From: Pontibaca salina
Lineage (GTDB): Bacteria; Pseudomonadota; Alphaproteobacteria; Rhodobacterales; Rhodobacteraceae
NCBI RefSeq assembly: GCF_016307205.1
Contig: NZ_JAEIJD010000004.1
Location: 124,001 to 188,000, forward strand
Direction of reading: 5' to 3'
DNA: 64,000 bases
Below the pieces are notes generated by a model. It worked only from the letters and a program-made list of their open reading frames with translations. It made no database searches and was not told the DNA's origin. Below are positions 21,855 through 31,400 of this stretch, one piece after another; positions within the stretch are counted from its first letter, which is position 1, and each line of letters starts with the position of its first letter. Both the position numbers and the translations under genes were made by a program.

Positions 21855-21896
21855 TTTGGTATGGTGTCAGTAAAGTTGGTATGCTTTCGTAGCATC
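21855..21896 (-). promoter_or_regulatory. gmaS upstream repeats (TTGGTATG x2 and ATGCT dyad)
   Basis: Two TTGGTATG copies at 21856-21863 and 21876-21883, 20 bases apart, are followed by an inverted repeat ATGCT-TTCGT-AGCAT at 21882-21896. They lie 20-60 bases upstream of the gmaS start. TGGTAT-type half-sites resemble those of FadR/PdhR-like GntR regulators; a GntR gene is in the island. The regulator assignment is inference. Confidence 0.4.
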
Positions 21897-21941
21897 AAAC
21901 AAAAAGCGCGGCACCCAGAATGGATGCCGCGCCATGATTAT

Positions 21942-23288
21942 TTAGAACTTGTCCTTGCCGGGGTACCAGTCCGTACCTGCCAGCGGCACCTGCGCCATTG
22001 CGGCGGCTTCCATGGTCAGAGCCACCATGTCCTCGGGTTCGAGGTTGTGGAGGTGGTTCTTGCCGCATGCTCGTGCCAGCGTCTGCGCTTCCAGCGTCAG
22101 CACTTTGAGATAGTTCCGCAGACGACGCCCGCCTTCGACAGGGTCAAACCGGCTCATCAACTCGGGGTCTTGCGTGGTGATACCCGCAGGATCGAGACCT
22201 TCGTGCCAGTCGTCATAGGCGCCCGCAGTCGTGCCAAGCTTGTTGTACTCGGCTTCCCACTTCGGGTCGTTGTCGCCAAGCGCGATCAACGCGGCAGTAC
22301 CGATCGCCACAGCGTCGGCACCCAGTGCCATCGCCTTGGCCACGTCGGCGCCCGAACGGATACCGCCCGATACGATCAGCTGGACCTTGCGGTGCATGTC
22401 CATCTCTTGCAGCGCCCGAACCGCCGGGCGAATGCAGGAAAGGGTGGGCAGGCCAACATGTTCAATGAACACGTCTTGCGTTGCGGCGGTGCCGCCCTGC
22501 ATACCGTCAAGCACGATCACATCCGCACCGGCCTTTACCGCCAGCTTGGTGTCAAAGTAAGGACGTGTACCGGCGATCTTAATATAGATCGGAACCTTCC
22601 AGTCGGTCAACTCGCGGATCTCGAGCACCTTGATTTCCAGATCATCCGGGCCAGTCCAGTCAGGGTGGCGGCAGGACGACCGCTGGTCGATGCCTTTGGG
22701 CAGGTTGCGCATCTGGGCCACGCGATCCGAGATCTTCTGACCCAGCAGCATTCCACCACCGCCCGGCTTTGCGCCTTGGCCAACGACGATTTCAATCGCA
22801 TCGGCCTTGCGCAAGTCGTCTGGATTCATCCCATAACGCGATGGCAGCACCTGATAAACCAGCTTGGAGGAGTGTCCGCGCTCTTCAGGCGTCATCCCGC
22901 CGTCGCCGGTTGTGGTCGACGTGCCAGCCGCGTTGGCGCCACGGCCTAGGGCTTCTTTCGCGGCCCCGGACAGGGCGCCAAAGCTCATACCAGCGATGGT
23001 GATCGGGATATCGATCTCGATCGGGTTCTTGGCAAACCGTGTCCCAAGGACAACGTTGGTATCACATTTTTCGCGATAGCCTTCCAGCGCGTAGCGCGAG
23101 ATCGACGCACCCAAGAAGAGCAGATCGTCAAAGCTCGGCACCTTGCGCTTGGCACCGCCGCCGCGAATATCGTAGATACCGGTTGCCGCCGCGCGACGGA
23201 TGTCGCTGTTGGCGTCCAGTGTATAAGTGGCGGACTGGCGTGGCGTAGTGTGCGGAATGCCCTTAGAATCGTAATCTTTCATGGTCAT
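21942..23288 (-). CDS. mgsC: N-methylglutamate synthase, FMN subunit (GltB2-like)
   Basis: FMN-binding glutamate-synthase-type subunit, 448 residues. With MgsA and MgsB it is predicted to move the methylamine group from gamma-glutamylmethylamide to 2-oxoglutarate, giving N-methylglutamate. Barrel motifs seen: PITIAGMSFGALSGAAKEALGRG, the substrate/FMN loop GQGAKPGGGGMLLG, VIVLDGMQGGTAATQD and VSGGIRSGADVAKAMALGADAVAIGTA. It is encoded 5 bases after mgsB, clearly one operon. It lacks the amidotransferase and GXGXG parts of full glutamate synthase; these are separate genes here, as in known MgsABC. Confidence 0.9.
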   Translation of the reverse strand: MTMKDYDSKGIPHTTPRQSATYTLDANSDIRRAAATGIYDIRGGGAKRKVPSFDDLLFLGASISRYALEGYREKCDTNVVLGTRFAKNPIEIDIPITIAGMSFGALSGAAKEALGRGANAAGTSTTTGDGGMTPEERGHSSKLVYQVLPSRYGMNPDDLRKADAIEIVVGQGAKPGGGGMLLGQKISDRVAQMRNLPKGIDQRSSCRHPDWTGPDDLEIKVLEIRELTDWKVPIYIKIAGTRPYFDTKLAVKAGADVIVLDGMQGGTAATQDVFIEHVGLPTLSCIRPAVRALQEMDMHRKVQLIVSGGIRSGADVAKAMALGADAVAIGTAALIALGDNDPKWEAEYNKLGTTAGAYDDWHEGLDPAGITTQDPELMSRFDPVEGGRRLRNYLKVLTLEAQTLARACGKNHLHNLEPEDMVALTMEAAAMAQVPLAGTDWYPGKDKF

Positions 23289-23293
23289 GATCC

Positions 23294-23977
23294 TCAGTAT
23301 GCTGACGCGTTATCGACGTCGAAGTTGTAGAGTTTACGCGCCGAACCATAGCGGGTGAATTCCTCGGGCTTTGCATCGGCACCTGTGCGTTCCAGGATGT
23401 CCTTGAGGAATTCGATATGTTCGGGACGCATTTCCTTCTTCTCGCAGTCCGCTCCAAGGCTTTTAACCTCGCCGCGCACAAAGAAGCGCGCTTCATAGCA
23501 GCTGTCACCAAGGGCTTCGCCGGCATCGCCCAGTACGACCAGATTGCCCGACTGACCCATGAATGCCGCCATGTGTCCGATGCTGCCATGGACGACGATA
23601 TCCACGCCTTTCATCGAAATACCGGTACGCGCGCTGGCGTTGCCCTTGATGTTGAGCAGTCCGCCATGCGCAGTCGCTCCGGCGTTCTGGCTGGCGTCAC
23701 CGTCGACAGTGATGGTGCCCGAGATCATGTTCTCGCCAAGGCCCGGACCAGCCGAACCCTTGATGTGAACATCGGCCTGCTTGTTCATGCTGGCGCAGAA
23801 ATACCCGGCGGACCCGTCGATCGTGATATCCATCGGAGAGTCGATCCCGGCCGCGATTGCATGGGCACCTTTGGGGTTGAGAACTGTCCACTTTGTCTTT
23901 TCGGTGGTTCCGATCAGATCGTGGAGGGACTGGTTCAAGCTGCGAAGGCTTTGAGTTTCAAGGTCTACTGTGTTCAT
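23294..23977 (-). CDS. mgsB: N-methylglutamate synthase, GXGXG subunit (GltB3-like)
   Basis: Stand-alone glutamate-synthase alpha domain, 227 residues, a right-handed beta-helix with repeated glycine turns. Visible repeats: GSAGYFCASMNKQADVHIKG, GSAGPGLGENMISGTITVDG, GATAHGGLLNIKGNAS and GSIGHMAAFMGQSGNLVVLG. It is predicted to scaffold ammonia or methylamine transfer between MgsA and MgsC. It starts one base after the mgsA stop region and ends 5 bases before mgsC. Confidence 0.9.
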   Translation of the reverse strand: MNTVDLETQSLRSLNQSLHDLIGTTEKTKWTVLNPKGAHAIAAGIDSPMDITIDGSAGYFCASMNKQADVHIKGSAGPGLGENMISGTITVDGDASQNAGATAHGGLLNIKGNASARTGISMKGVDIVVHGSIGHMAAFMGQSGNLVVLGDAGEALGDSCYEARFFVRGEVKSLGADCEKKEMRPEHIEFLKDILERTGADAKPEEFTRYGSARKLYNFDVDNASAY

Positions 23978-23978
23978 C

Positions 23979-24875
23979 TTAATGATTCCAGAAATAAACG
24001 GTTGCAGGCTCCGGCTCCCAGACGCGGGCGTTGTCGATACCGGGGAGGTCTACGAACGCGCGATACTCGCTGGCGAATGCGACATACTGATCGGTTTCAG
24101 CCATCACAGCAGGTTTCGTCGCGATCGGGTCACGGACGACACCAAAGCCATCTTTCGTGCCGACGACGAAGTTAAAGAAGCCGTCGATATCGTCGATGGT
24201 GCTTTCCAGCGCTTCGCCCAGCGTGCTGCCGGTTTTCATTTTCCAGCTGACATATGCGGCACCGACTTCGGTGTCGTTTTCGGTGTTGATGACCATGCCT
24301 TCACGGCGCAGCTGGCGGCGCATTCTGTTGTGGTTCGACAGCGAGCCGTTGTGCACCAGGCACTGATCATCACCGGTCGAGAACGGGTGCGCACTCAGGG
24401 TCGAAACACCTGACTCGGTGGCCATGCGGGTGTGCCCGATTGCGTGAGTGCCGCCCATTTTTTCGACAGCAAAGCGCGCCGCCACGTCCTTGGGCAGGCC
24501 AACTTCCTTGTAGATCTCGATGGTTTCGCCGACGCTCATGATGCGAACGTCCGGACGAATTTTGCTCAGGGCGTCCCGCGCCAGGTCGATCTTGTCGCTT
24601 GGCACGGAAAGCACCGCGTGCGTATCATTCCGCTCGGAAGTCACTGTCGCACCGATCGCGTTGCCCAGATCAGCATCGATAGTTGCGAAATCTTCGTCAG
24701 CGTTTTCCGACTGAAGGGTCAGTTTCGACGCATCACCACCGCCATTGCGGTAGATCGCGATACCCGCACTGTCCGGGCCACGTTCAGTCATTGTGACCAG
24801 CATTTCGGTCAGCAACTCGCCCAAACGCGGCTCGAGCGATTTATCCTTTAGGAATAGTCCAACGATCCCACACAT
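23979..24875 (-). CDS. mgsA: N-methylglutamate synthase, amidotransferase subunit
   Basis: Class II (Ntn) glutamine-amidotransferase domain, 298 residues. I set the start at 24875 so that the catalytic cysteine is residue 2 (MCGIVGLF), as required in this family; a longer in-frame start would bury it. AAGGAT precedes the chosen ATG. Other motifs: TERGPDSAGIAIYRNG, GHTRMATESGVSTLSAHPF and CLVHNGSLSNHNRMRR. It is predicted to release methylamine from gamma-glutamylmethylamide. It is the first gene of the mgsABC operon. Confidence 0.9.
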   Translation of the reverse strand: MCGIVGLFLKDKSLEPRLGELLTEMLVTMTERGPDSAGIAIYRNGGGDASKLTLQSENADEDFATIDADLGNAIGATVTSERNDTHAVLSVPSDKIDLARDALSKIRPDVRIMSVGETIEIYKEVGLPKDVAARFAVEKMGGTHAIGHTRMATESGVSTLSAHPFSTGDDQCLVHNGSLSNHNRMRRQLRREGMVINTENDTEVGAAYVSWKMKTGSTLGEALESTIDDIDGFFNFVVGTKDGFGVVRDPIATKPAVMAETDQYVAFASEYRAFVDLPGIDNARVWEPEPATVYFWNH

Positions 24876-25592
24876 CGCATAGATCCTTTTTTGAGAACTG
24901 TCGATTCGCAGGCTAGCGAATTCAATTTCACAATTCAACTGGCAAGAATATTATTTTCACCAGAGGATCGAACTGCATCCCGTTGCATCCAGTGCGGGCG
25001 TGGAAACCGCGCCTTAAAAACACTGCTTTTGCTTGGGTTGGCAGGGCTGGTTTGCACTGGGGACGACGGCGAAATTCGCGGCTAGCGCCATATATGGCAG
25101 GCTGCGCGCCGCGTGTTGGGGCAGGGTCAAGCCGCCGCTGAAACTGAAATCTTTCAATATATTGTCGAAGAGGCTGCCTCTTGCCGGCTGCGTTGCCTGG
25201 CAGGAAACTTGTGCTGCGGCGCTGCGCTTAAGCGCGCTGAGAGGTTCGCAATTTGCGGAGCGCTCCCCTCTGCCAAGGGGCAGGGATGTATTGCTATGGA
25301 GGGATGGGCATAGCCCAGACACCTGCGGAAATAGCCCCCTACGGCAGGGGACGATGCGCCACAAAAGCACCCCGCTGGTGCCCGCAGAGAGGCCGTAGCC
25401 AAAGTGGCCGCCTATAGGTCGTGGTCCGGCACTATGTGATTCGAAATCTCACCGAGCGGCTGTGAAATGTCTGTGACGACACCAAGCGCTCGAATATCTG
25501 GTGCTAGTCAAGGGAGGTCTGCCCAGACCTACGGAGATCGGGTCTGACGAGAAGCCAGAGCAGGTCGAATCGGTCTGGCCGAAAACTTGCGC
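24876..25592. other. 717-bp non-coding region upstream of mgsA
   Basis: No recognisable gene. It must hold the mgsABC promoter at its left end. It has notable internal structure: a GCGCTTAAGCGC palindrome (25224-25235), two related stem-loops CCCCT..AGGGG (25265-25280 and 25336-25350) that are also roughly inverted copies of each other, and an AGGTCT-GCCC-AGACCT dyad (25515-25530) with further GGTCTG copies at 25541 and 25572. It could contain a small RNA or a decayed element. Confidence 0.45.
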
Positions 25593-26252
25593 TTAGCTCG
25601 CCTGCGGATAAGCGATGATTGAAAGATAACGGATCGGGAGCTTGATAAGCTCCTCTGGCCCGTGGGGCGCATCGGCGTCGAAAAATAGGGTATCGCCGGT
25701 TTCCAGAAAGTAGACGACGTTTCCGTGTCGGTAACCCAGCTCGCCCTCCAGCATATAAATCGTCTCGATCCCGTCATGCTGAAACGTCGGGAATGTATCC
25801 GAAGTTTCCGACAACGTGATCAAATAGGGTTCTACGACTACACCGCTGGCGTTTGATCCGATATGTCCAAGCAGATTATATTGATGCCCCGCCCGTGTTC
25901 CGCGCCGTTCGGTTTCTGCGCCTTCGCCAGCCTTGGTGAGCATGGCACCGCGTGTCTCCTCGAAACCTCGCAGAAATGCTGTTAGTGGCACGCTCAACGC
26001 ATGGGACAGAGCTTGGAGGGTGGTCAGAGACGGCGACGTGTTGCCGTTTTCGATTTTGGAGAGCATACCGATGGACAAACCGGTGGCCTCGGCTAAGGCG
26101 AACACGGTCATCTTTTGCTGGCGGCGATGGGCTCGCACCTCTTTACCGATCGCGACCTCAAGCACTTTTTCGCGACTGCTGGCGACTTTGTGTGGGTCCT
26201 GACTTAATATCTTGCGGCCTGACTTGAGATCGCGCTTAGCCGTTTTGGGCAT
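25593..26252 (-). CDS. XRE-family regulator with cupin domain
   Basis: Transcription regulator, 219 residues. The N-terminal helix-turn-helix (about 35-90: IGKEVRAHRRQQKMTVFALAEATGLSIGML.. SKIENGNTSPSLTTLQALS) is followed by a C-terminal cupin (about 135-215) with HDGIETIYMLEGELGYRHG and ETGDTLFFDADAPHGPE, a likely small-ligand pocket. The start at 26252 (MPKTAKRD) was chosen over a longer frame. It is divergent from the GlxA-type regulator and upstream of mgsABC-gmaS on the same strand, so it is a candidate controller of the methylamine genes; the ligand is unknown. Confidence 0.9.
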   Translation of the reverse strand: MPKTAKRDLKSGRKILSQDPHKVASSREKVLEVAIGKEVRAHRRQQKMTVFALAEATGLSIGMLSKIENGNTSPSLTTLQALSHALSVPLTAFLRGFEETRGAMLTKAGEGAETERRGTRAGHQYNLLGHIGSNASGVVVEPYLITLSETSDTFPTFQHDGIETIYMLEGELGYRHGNVVYFLETGDTLFFDADAPHGPEELIKLPIRYLSIIAYPQAS

Positions 26253-26285
26253 GATTGACCTTATCCTTGACGTTTCAATTTCATA

Positions 26286-26294
26286 TTTGTCCGG
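26286..26294. promoter_or_regulatory. TTTGTCCGG element between divergent regulators
   Basis: This 9-mer lies in the 111-base region between the XRE-cupin and GlxA-type regulator genes. The identical 9-mer occurs at 36795-36803 upstream of the GntR gene, and its core (CGGACAA on the other strand) occurs upstream of mgdA. It is a candidate shared operator half-site. Confidence 0.35.
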
Positions 26295-26363
26295 GGAGAA
26301 GCCATATACACTCTCCTGCACACAGCCCGCGTCGTCCATAATCTTTCATGTGAGGAATAATTA

Positions 26364-27371
26364 ATGACCTTGGCGGAAAAATCAACGATTTTGGGCTTTT
26401 TGATCTTTCCGGGTTTTCCGATGGCCTGTCTGACCTCGGCTGTGGAACCCTTGCGCGCGGCCAATGAAATCGCGGGAAAGACCGCTTTTGGCTGGAAGCT
26501 AATCTCGGAGCACGGGGCGCGGGTACGCTCAAGCGCCGAGGTGGGGTTTGACCCAGACCTTTCGCTGGATCAGGCCGATGATCTGGATTACCTGTTTTTG
26601 CTCAGCAGTCCGCAGTCTACGTTCGAAAACCCCAAGGCTTCGGGTGGCCTGTTGCGGCGGCTTGCCCGTCACGGGGTCAAGATGGGCGGCATCAGCGGCG
26701 GAGTGTTTCCGCTGGCGCGTTCGGGTCTGATGACGGGGTACGAATGCAGCGTGCACTGGTGTTACGAAGCTGCTTTTGCTGCCGAATTTCCTGACCACCG
26801 CATGACCGATGATGTGATCCGGATCGATCGCAACCGCTATACAGTGTCGGGGGCTGCGGCTGCTTTCGACCTGATGCTGCACATTATCGAGGAAAGGCTG
26901 GGTGAGGATGTCACCACCGAGGTTGCCTGCTGGTTCCAGCATCCGCTCGTGCGGGGGCAGGGGGTGCGGCAGAAAATTCCGACCGTACGCAACCAAAGCA
27001 CATCCGACATGCTGCCGCCGGTCGTCGCGCAGGCGATCGATATTTTTTCTGACCATATTGACGAACCTGTCGCCGTCGCTGATGTGGCGCAGACCATTGG
27101 TGTTTCGGCGCGTCAGCTTGAGCGGAGTTTCAAACATGCGACCGGCCAGAGTCCGTCGCATTATTATCGCTCGTTGCGGATGAACGCCGCGCGCCAGCTT
27201 GTGCTATATTCAAAGGATACGATGACCGAAATCGCCAACGCGGTCGGTTATGCCACCGCAACGCCGATGGTCCGTCACTACCGGCAGACATTTGGGCTGA
27301 GTCCGGAAGAGGACCGCAAGACAATCAACATGTTCCGGGTCAAGGACAACCGCTCGATCCCGTCGACATAG
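26364..27371 (+). CDS. GlxA-family AraC-type transcription regulator
   Basis: Regulator of 335 residues with an N-terminal DJ-1/PfpI-like (class I amidotransferase-like) domain (about 8-190, ILGFLIFPGFPMACL, GVKMGGISGGVFPLA) and a C-terminal AraC double helix-turn-helix (about 225-320, VAQTIGVSARQLERSFKHAT and EIANAVGYATATPMVRHYRQ). The architecture matches GbdR, CdhR and SouR, which sense glycine betaine, carnitine or sarcosine-type methylated amines. It is divergent from the XRE regulator and next to mgdDCBA, so it is a strong candidate activator of the mgd genes. GTGAGGAA precedes the ATG. Confidence 0.9.
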   Translation: MTLAEKSTILGFLIFPGFPMACLTSAVEPLRAANEIAGKTAFGWKLISEHGARVRSSAEVGFDPDLSLDQADDLDYLFLLSSPQSTFENPKASGGLLRRLARHGVKMGGISGGVFPLARSGLMTGYECSVHWCYEAAFAAEFPDHRMTDDVIRIDRNRYTVSGAAAAFDLMLHIIEERLGEDVTTEVACWFQHPLVRGQGVRQKIPTVRNQSTSDMLPPVVAQAIDIFSDHIDEPVAVADVAQTIGVSARQLERSFKHATGQSPSHYYRSLRMNAARQLVLYSKDTMTEIANAVGYATATPMVRHYRQTFGLSPEEDRKTINMFRVKDNRSIPST

Positions 27372-27392
27372 ATTGAACGTGCGCCGACGAGG

Positions 27393-27737
27393 CTATTGGA
27401 TGGACAGGCGCAGGGTGAATTGCTCGGATGCCGGTCTGCGAAACAGCTGAAATACAATGACCTGATAGAAACCCGATCCGGTGTAAAAGCTGTAGTCGCC
27501 CTGGCAATCGATGACGTCGGGCACGGTAAAGCAGGTGTTTTCACTGCCGAAAAGCTCCAATCGTGCCAGTTGGCCGGCACCGGTTCCGAACACAAAGCAC
27601 ATCGGCCAACCGTCGCTAACCTGTCCGCTGACCTCGCCCGAGGAATGGCCGCGGTCGAATCGGATTTCCAAGCAGTTTTGTGAAGCGGAAGTTGTCGCCC
27701 ACAAACCCAGCAGAAACGCGGCAATCAAACGAAACAT
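27393..27737 (-). CDS. Small secreted protein of unknown function
   Basis: I do not recognise this 114-residue protein. The start at 27737 gives a signal peptide (MFRLIAAFLLGLWATTSAS) with cleavage before QNCLEIRF. The mature part has four cysteines (QNC, PMC, NTC, IDC) that could form two disulfides, and several aromatic/hydrophobic strands toward the C-terminus (GDYSFYTGSGFYQVIVFQLF). It lies between the GlxA-type gene (convergent) and the end of the mgd operon, separated from the latter by a terminator. Its link with amine metabolism is unknown. Confidence 0.6.
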   Translation of the reverse strand: MFRLIAAFLLGLWATTSASQNCLEIRFDRGHSSGEVSGQVSDGWPMCFVFGTGAGQLARLELFGSENTCFTVPDVIDCQGDYSFYTGSGFYQVIVFQLFRRPASEQFTLRLSIQ

Positions 27738-27796
27738 GGCGCCCTCGCAACCGAGGTGTAACCATAACATGTTTGCGCCTTTTTCGCAGCGGTGAA

Positions 27797-27825
27797 ACGA
27801 AAAGTGGCCCGCCGAAGCGGACCAC
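27797..27825 (-). terminator. UUCG-tetraloop terminator of the mgd operon
   Basis: Read on the minus strand: a 9-bp stem GTGGTCCGC / GCGGGCCAC closed by a TTCG tetraloop and followed by TTTTCGTTT. It lies about 30 bases after the mgdD stop. Confidence 0.88.
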
Positions 27826-27856
27826 AAGGTTTCTACAGACGCCCGCAGGCGCTGGC

Positions 27857-28423
27857 TCAGGTTGCGCTTTTGACAGCGGTGATCAGCGCATTGCGGAGCG
27901 ATCCTGCTGAAGAACGCGGGCCGATCACGCTGAAATGCGTGCCGGTCTTACGGCAGATCAGAAAGCAACCCAGATGGGCCAGTTGCGTTCTGAGCGCAGC
28001 GCCCTGATCCATCGCGCGCGTGTTGGCGTTGCACAGCAATTCCAGCACGCTATGGCAATGCGGTCCTTCTAAGTCGAACCGCACCCAGCCGTCGGTTTGT
28101 TCGGTGACCGAGGCGTTTTCGCCCACGGCTGCCGTAACTTGGGCGGCAAGGTCTTCATGGGTGTCATGAGGGGCCTCGATCATCCATTGATGGGGTCCCA
28201 TCCAGAACGCGGCGAACGGTTCCTTGGTGGCGCAGCGCGCCACATCCGGAAGATCAAAGCCAAGGAATTTGGCCGCGGCGGCGGCCGCCGCGTCCTCTTT
28301 TCCACGGCGCGACGCGACTGATGCCAGCGCCCAATCGGGGCATTCCGAGATGCGCATCCCGCCAATGTTATCGACTTGCGCGACGGTGCCCCAGAGGGGC
28401 GTAATCGGTTTCAAATCATGCAC
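27857..28423 (-). CDS. mgdD: N-methylglutamate dehydrogenase gamma-like subunit
   Basis: Sarcosine-oxidase gamma-subunit-type protein, 188 residues. It completes the four-subunit enzyme predicted to oxidise N-methylglutamate to glutamate with transfer of the one-carbon unit to tetrahydrofolate. Family features: WGTVAQVDNIGGMRISECPDWALAS and GWVRFDLEGPHCHSVLELL. I chose the GTG at 28423 as start: it overlaps the mgdC stop (GTGCATGA) and lies about 9 bases after GAGGGAG. The name rests on the linked gmaS-mgsABC genes; by sequence alone SoxG is equally fitting. Confidence 0.82.
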   Translation of the reverse strand: MHDLKPITPLWGTVAQVDNIGGMRISECPDWALASVASRRGKEDAAAAAAAKFLGFDLPDVARCATKEPFAAFWMGPHQWMIEAPHDTHEDLAAQVTAAVGENASVTEQTDGWVRFDLEGPHCHSVLELLCNANTRAMDQGAALRTQLAHLGCFLICRKTGTHFSVIGPRSSAGSLRNALITAVKSAT

Positions 28424-31400
28424 GGACACGTACTCCCTCTGGATCCACGAACTGCGGATTGACGACTTCGACGTCAACATTCAGGTTGGTTACCGGACTG
28501 ACAAGGCTGACAATTTCGCCCATGCGGTTGGCACCGTCTTTCAGGAAGCCCAGGCCAATCGATGAGTTAAGGATCGGCGAATAGCACGCCGAGGTGACAT
28601 AGCCCTGATCGTGCTCCGCATCGACAGGCGTTCCTTTTGTCATCAGGTGACCGCCGGCGGTCACTTTGTCGGCGCTGTTGACCGGCTTGAAACCGACCAT
28701 GTTCAGCGCATCGGGCAGGTTCATGCCCTCGCGCTCGGACATGGTGGACCCGATGCTGTCCTTCTTTTTCGAAACCATTCGCCCCATCCCGAGGTTCAGC
28801 GCGGTGATTGTGCCGTTCAGTTCGTTCCCGGCAGCGTGACCTTTTTCGATCCGCATCACGCCAAGCGCTTCGGTGCCATAGGCGACGACATCGAATTCCT
28901 TGCCTGCTTCCATAATCCGGCGGAACAGTGCGTCGCCATAACGTGTCGGCACCGCAATTTCATAAGCCAGCTCGCCCGAGAACGAGATCCGGAACAGGCG
29001 CGCGCGCAGGCCACCGCAAACGGTGATCTCGCGACAGGCCATGAACTCGAACCCTTCATTGGAGAGGTCGAATTCGGGATCCACGATCTTTTGCAGCAGC
29101 TTGCGGCTGTTCGGTCCAGCCACGGCATATTGTGCCCAGGCTTCGGTGGTTGAAATCAGCTGCACGTCCATGTCCGGGAACAGGCACTGCCGCACGAATT
29201 CCATGTGGCGATAGACCTCCACAGCGTTGGCGGTCGTTGTCGTCATCACGAAATGATGTTCGGACAGGCGGGCGGTGGTGCCGTCGTCCATTGCATTGCC
29301 ATCCTCGCGCAGCATCAATCCATAGCGGGTTTTGCCAACGGCCAGTTTGGCAAATGCGTTGGCATAGACCGTATTGAGGAATGGTGCCGCATCGGTGCCT
29401 TGAATGTCGATCTTGCCCAATGTGGTCACATCGCACACGCCAACCGATGCCCGTACGGCCCGCACCTCGCGGTCCACGCTTTCGCGCCAATGGGTTTCAC
29501 CGGGCTGGCTAAACCATTGGACACGCAGCCAGTTGCCGACTTCGACAAAGGAAGCACCGTTTTCGAGCGCCCACTTGTGGCTTGGGGTTTCGCGAACCGG
29601 ATGGAAATCCTTGCCGCGTGCGCGCCCGCCCCAGGTTCCCATGGCGACGGGGCTATAAGGGGGGCGGAAGATCGTGGTGCCGGTTTCGGGGATCGACTGG
29701 CCGGTCAGTTCGGCCATGATTGCCAAACCGCCCATGTTGCTGGTTTTGCCCTGATCGGTCGCCATGCCCAGAGTCGTATACCGCTTGAGGTGCTCGACCG
29801 AGCGATAGTTTTCCTGATGGGCCAGCTTCACGTCTTTTACGGTGACGTCATTCTGTTGATCCAGCCACGCCCGGCCCTTGCCATGGCGGACATGCCAGAA
29901 CGGTTGGATGTTCACCGGCGCGTCCTCGGCCTGGGGCAGGTCGATCTTGCTGGTCTTGATGCCGAGATCGCCCAGTGCCGCAACGGCCTGTGCGCTACCG
30001 GTTTCCAGCGCGGCGGCGGTCGAGAAATCGCCGTTCGCGGCCCCGGCCACGGTCATGCCCGGAATGCTGTCTTCACCCGGCACAAAGGCTGAAATCTGCT
30101 CATTCCAGATCGGGCGGCCACGCTGGTGGCAGGTCATATGCACGTTGGGGTTCCAGCCGCCGGAGACACCCAAGGCACCGCATTCGATACTGCGCTCCGA
30201 GCCATCGGCCAGCCGAACCTTGATGAATTTCAGCCCGAGGCGACCCGATGTGTCGATCACCTGTGCGCCCGCGAGCAATTCGCAATCGGCGATCCGCGGT
30301 GCATCGGCACGGGTATCGATCACCGCCGCAACCTTGACGCCTTTCGCGATCAGATCGACCGCGGTGCGGTGCCCATCATCGTTGTTGGTAAAGATGGCGA
30401 CCTTATGTGCCGCGGTTACCGCCCAGCGGTTGGCGTAATCGCGCATGGCGCTGGCCAGCATGATGCCGGGGCGGTCGTTGTTTTCAAAGGCGATGGGACG
30501 CTCGATTGCACCAGCGCAAAGCAGGGTGCGCTTACTGTAGATGCGCCACAGGATCTGGCGCGGCTTGCCCTCGGGCGGCACCGGCAGATGGTCCGACACC
30601 CTTTCGACCGCGCTGTAGATGCCGTGGTCATAGGCGCCGTTGACGGTGGTCCGAGACATGCAGCGCACATTCGGTAGCGAATGCAGTTCCGCCACGGTTG
30701 CGGCTACCCAATCCTGCCCGGACTGCTCACCGATGCCGAAAGTTTCGCCATTAAGGCGGCCACCGAAAAGATAGTCTTCGTCGGCCAGAATGACCTGCGC
30801 GCCAGCGCGGCCCGCTGTCAAAGCAGCCGACAGACCCGAAGGACCTCCGCCGACGACCAGAAGATCGCAGTGCAGGAACCCCTTGTCGTATTCATCCGGG
30901 TCTTCCTCTAACGAGAGCGAGCCAAGACCGGCCGCTTTGCGGATGATCGGCTCATAGATTTTTTCCCAGAACGAAACCGGCCACATGAAGGTCTTATAGT
31001 AGAAACCCGCCGTCAAAAAGTTCGAGAAACGGTCGTTGATCGCCATGAAGTCATATTTCAGCGAGGGCGAGCGATTCTGGCTTTTGGCCACCAGGCCGTC
31101 AAAAAGTTCGGCGGTTGTGGCGCGAGTGTTCGGCTCTTGCCGCGCGCCGGTGCGCAGTTCGACCAAGGCGTTCGGCTCGGCGCTGTCCGAAGTCAGCACC
31201 CCACGTGGGCGGTGATATTTGAACGACCGCGCCATTAAGCGCACGTTGTTGGCCAGCAGCGCCGAGGCCAGCGTGTCGCCCGGATGGCCCTGATATTGCT
31301 TGCCGTCGAAGCTGAAGTTGATGGACGATTGCTGATCGATCTGCCCGCCGGCCAGTCGATTGACCTGTGTTTTTCCGCTGTGAGCGCCGGTCTGGGCGCG

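Noticed and set aside
25014-25370. Minus-strand open frame containing FSFSGGLTLPQH, faintly like the start of RnfC
   Set aside because: The match is a few residues, the rest is low-complexity and cysteine/proline-rich, and no other Rnf gene is present. Treated as chance in a structured non-coding region.
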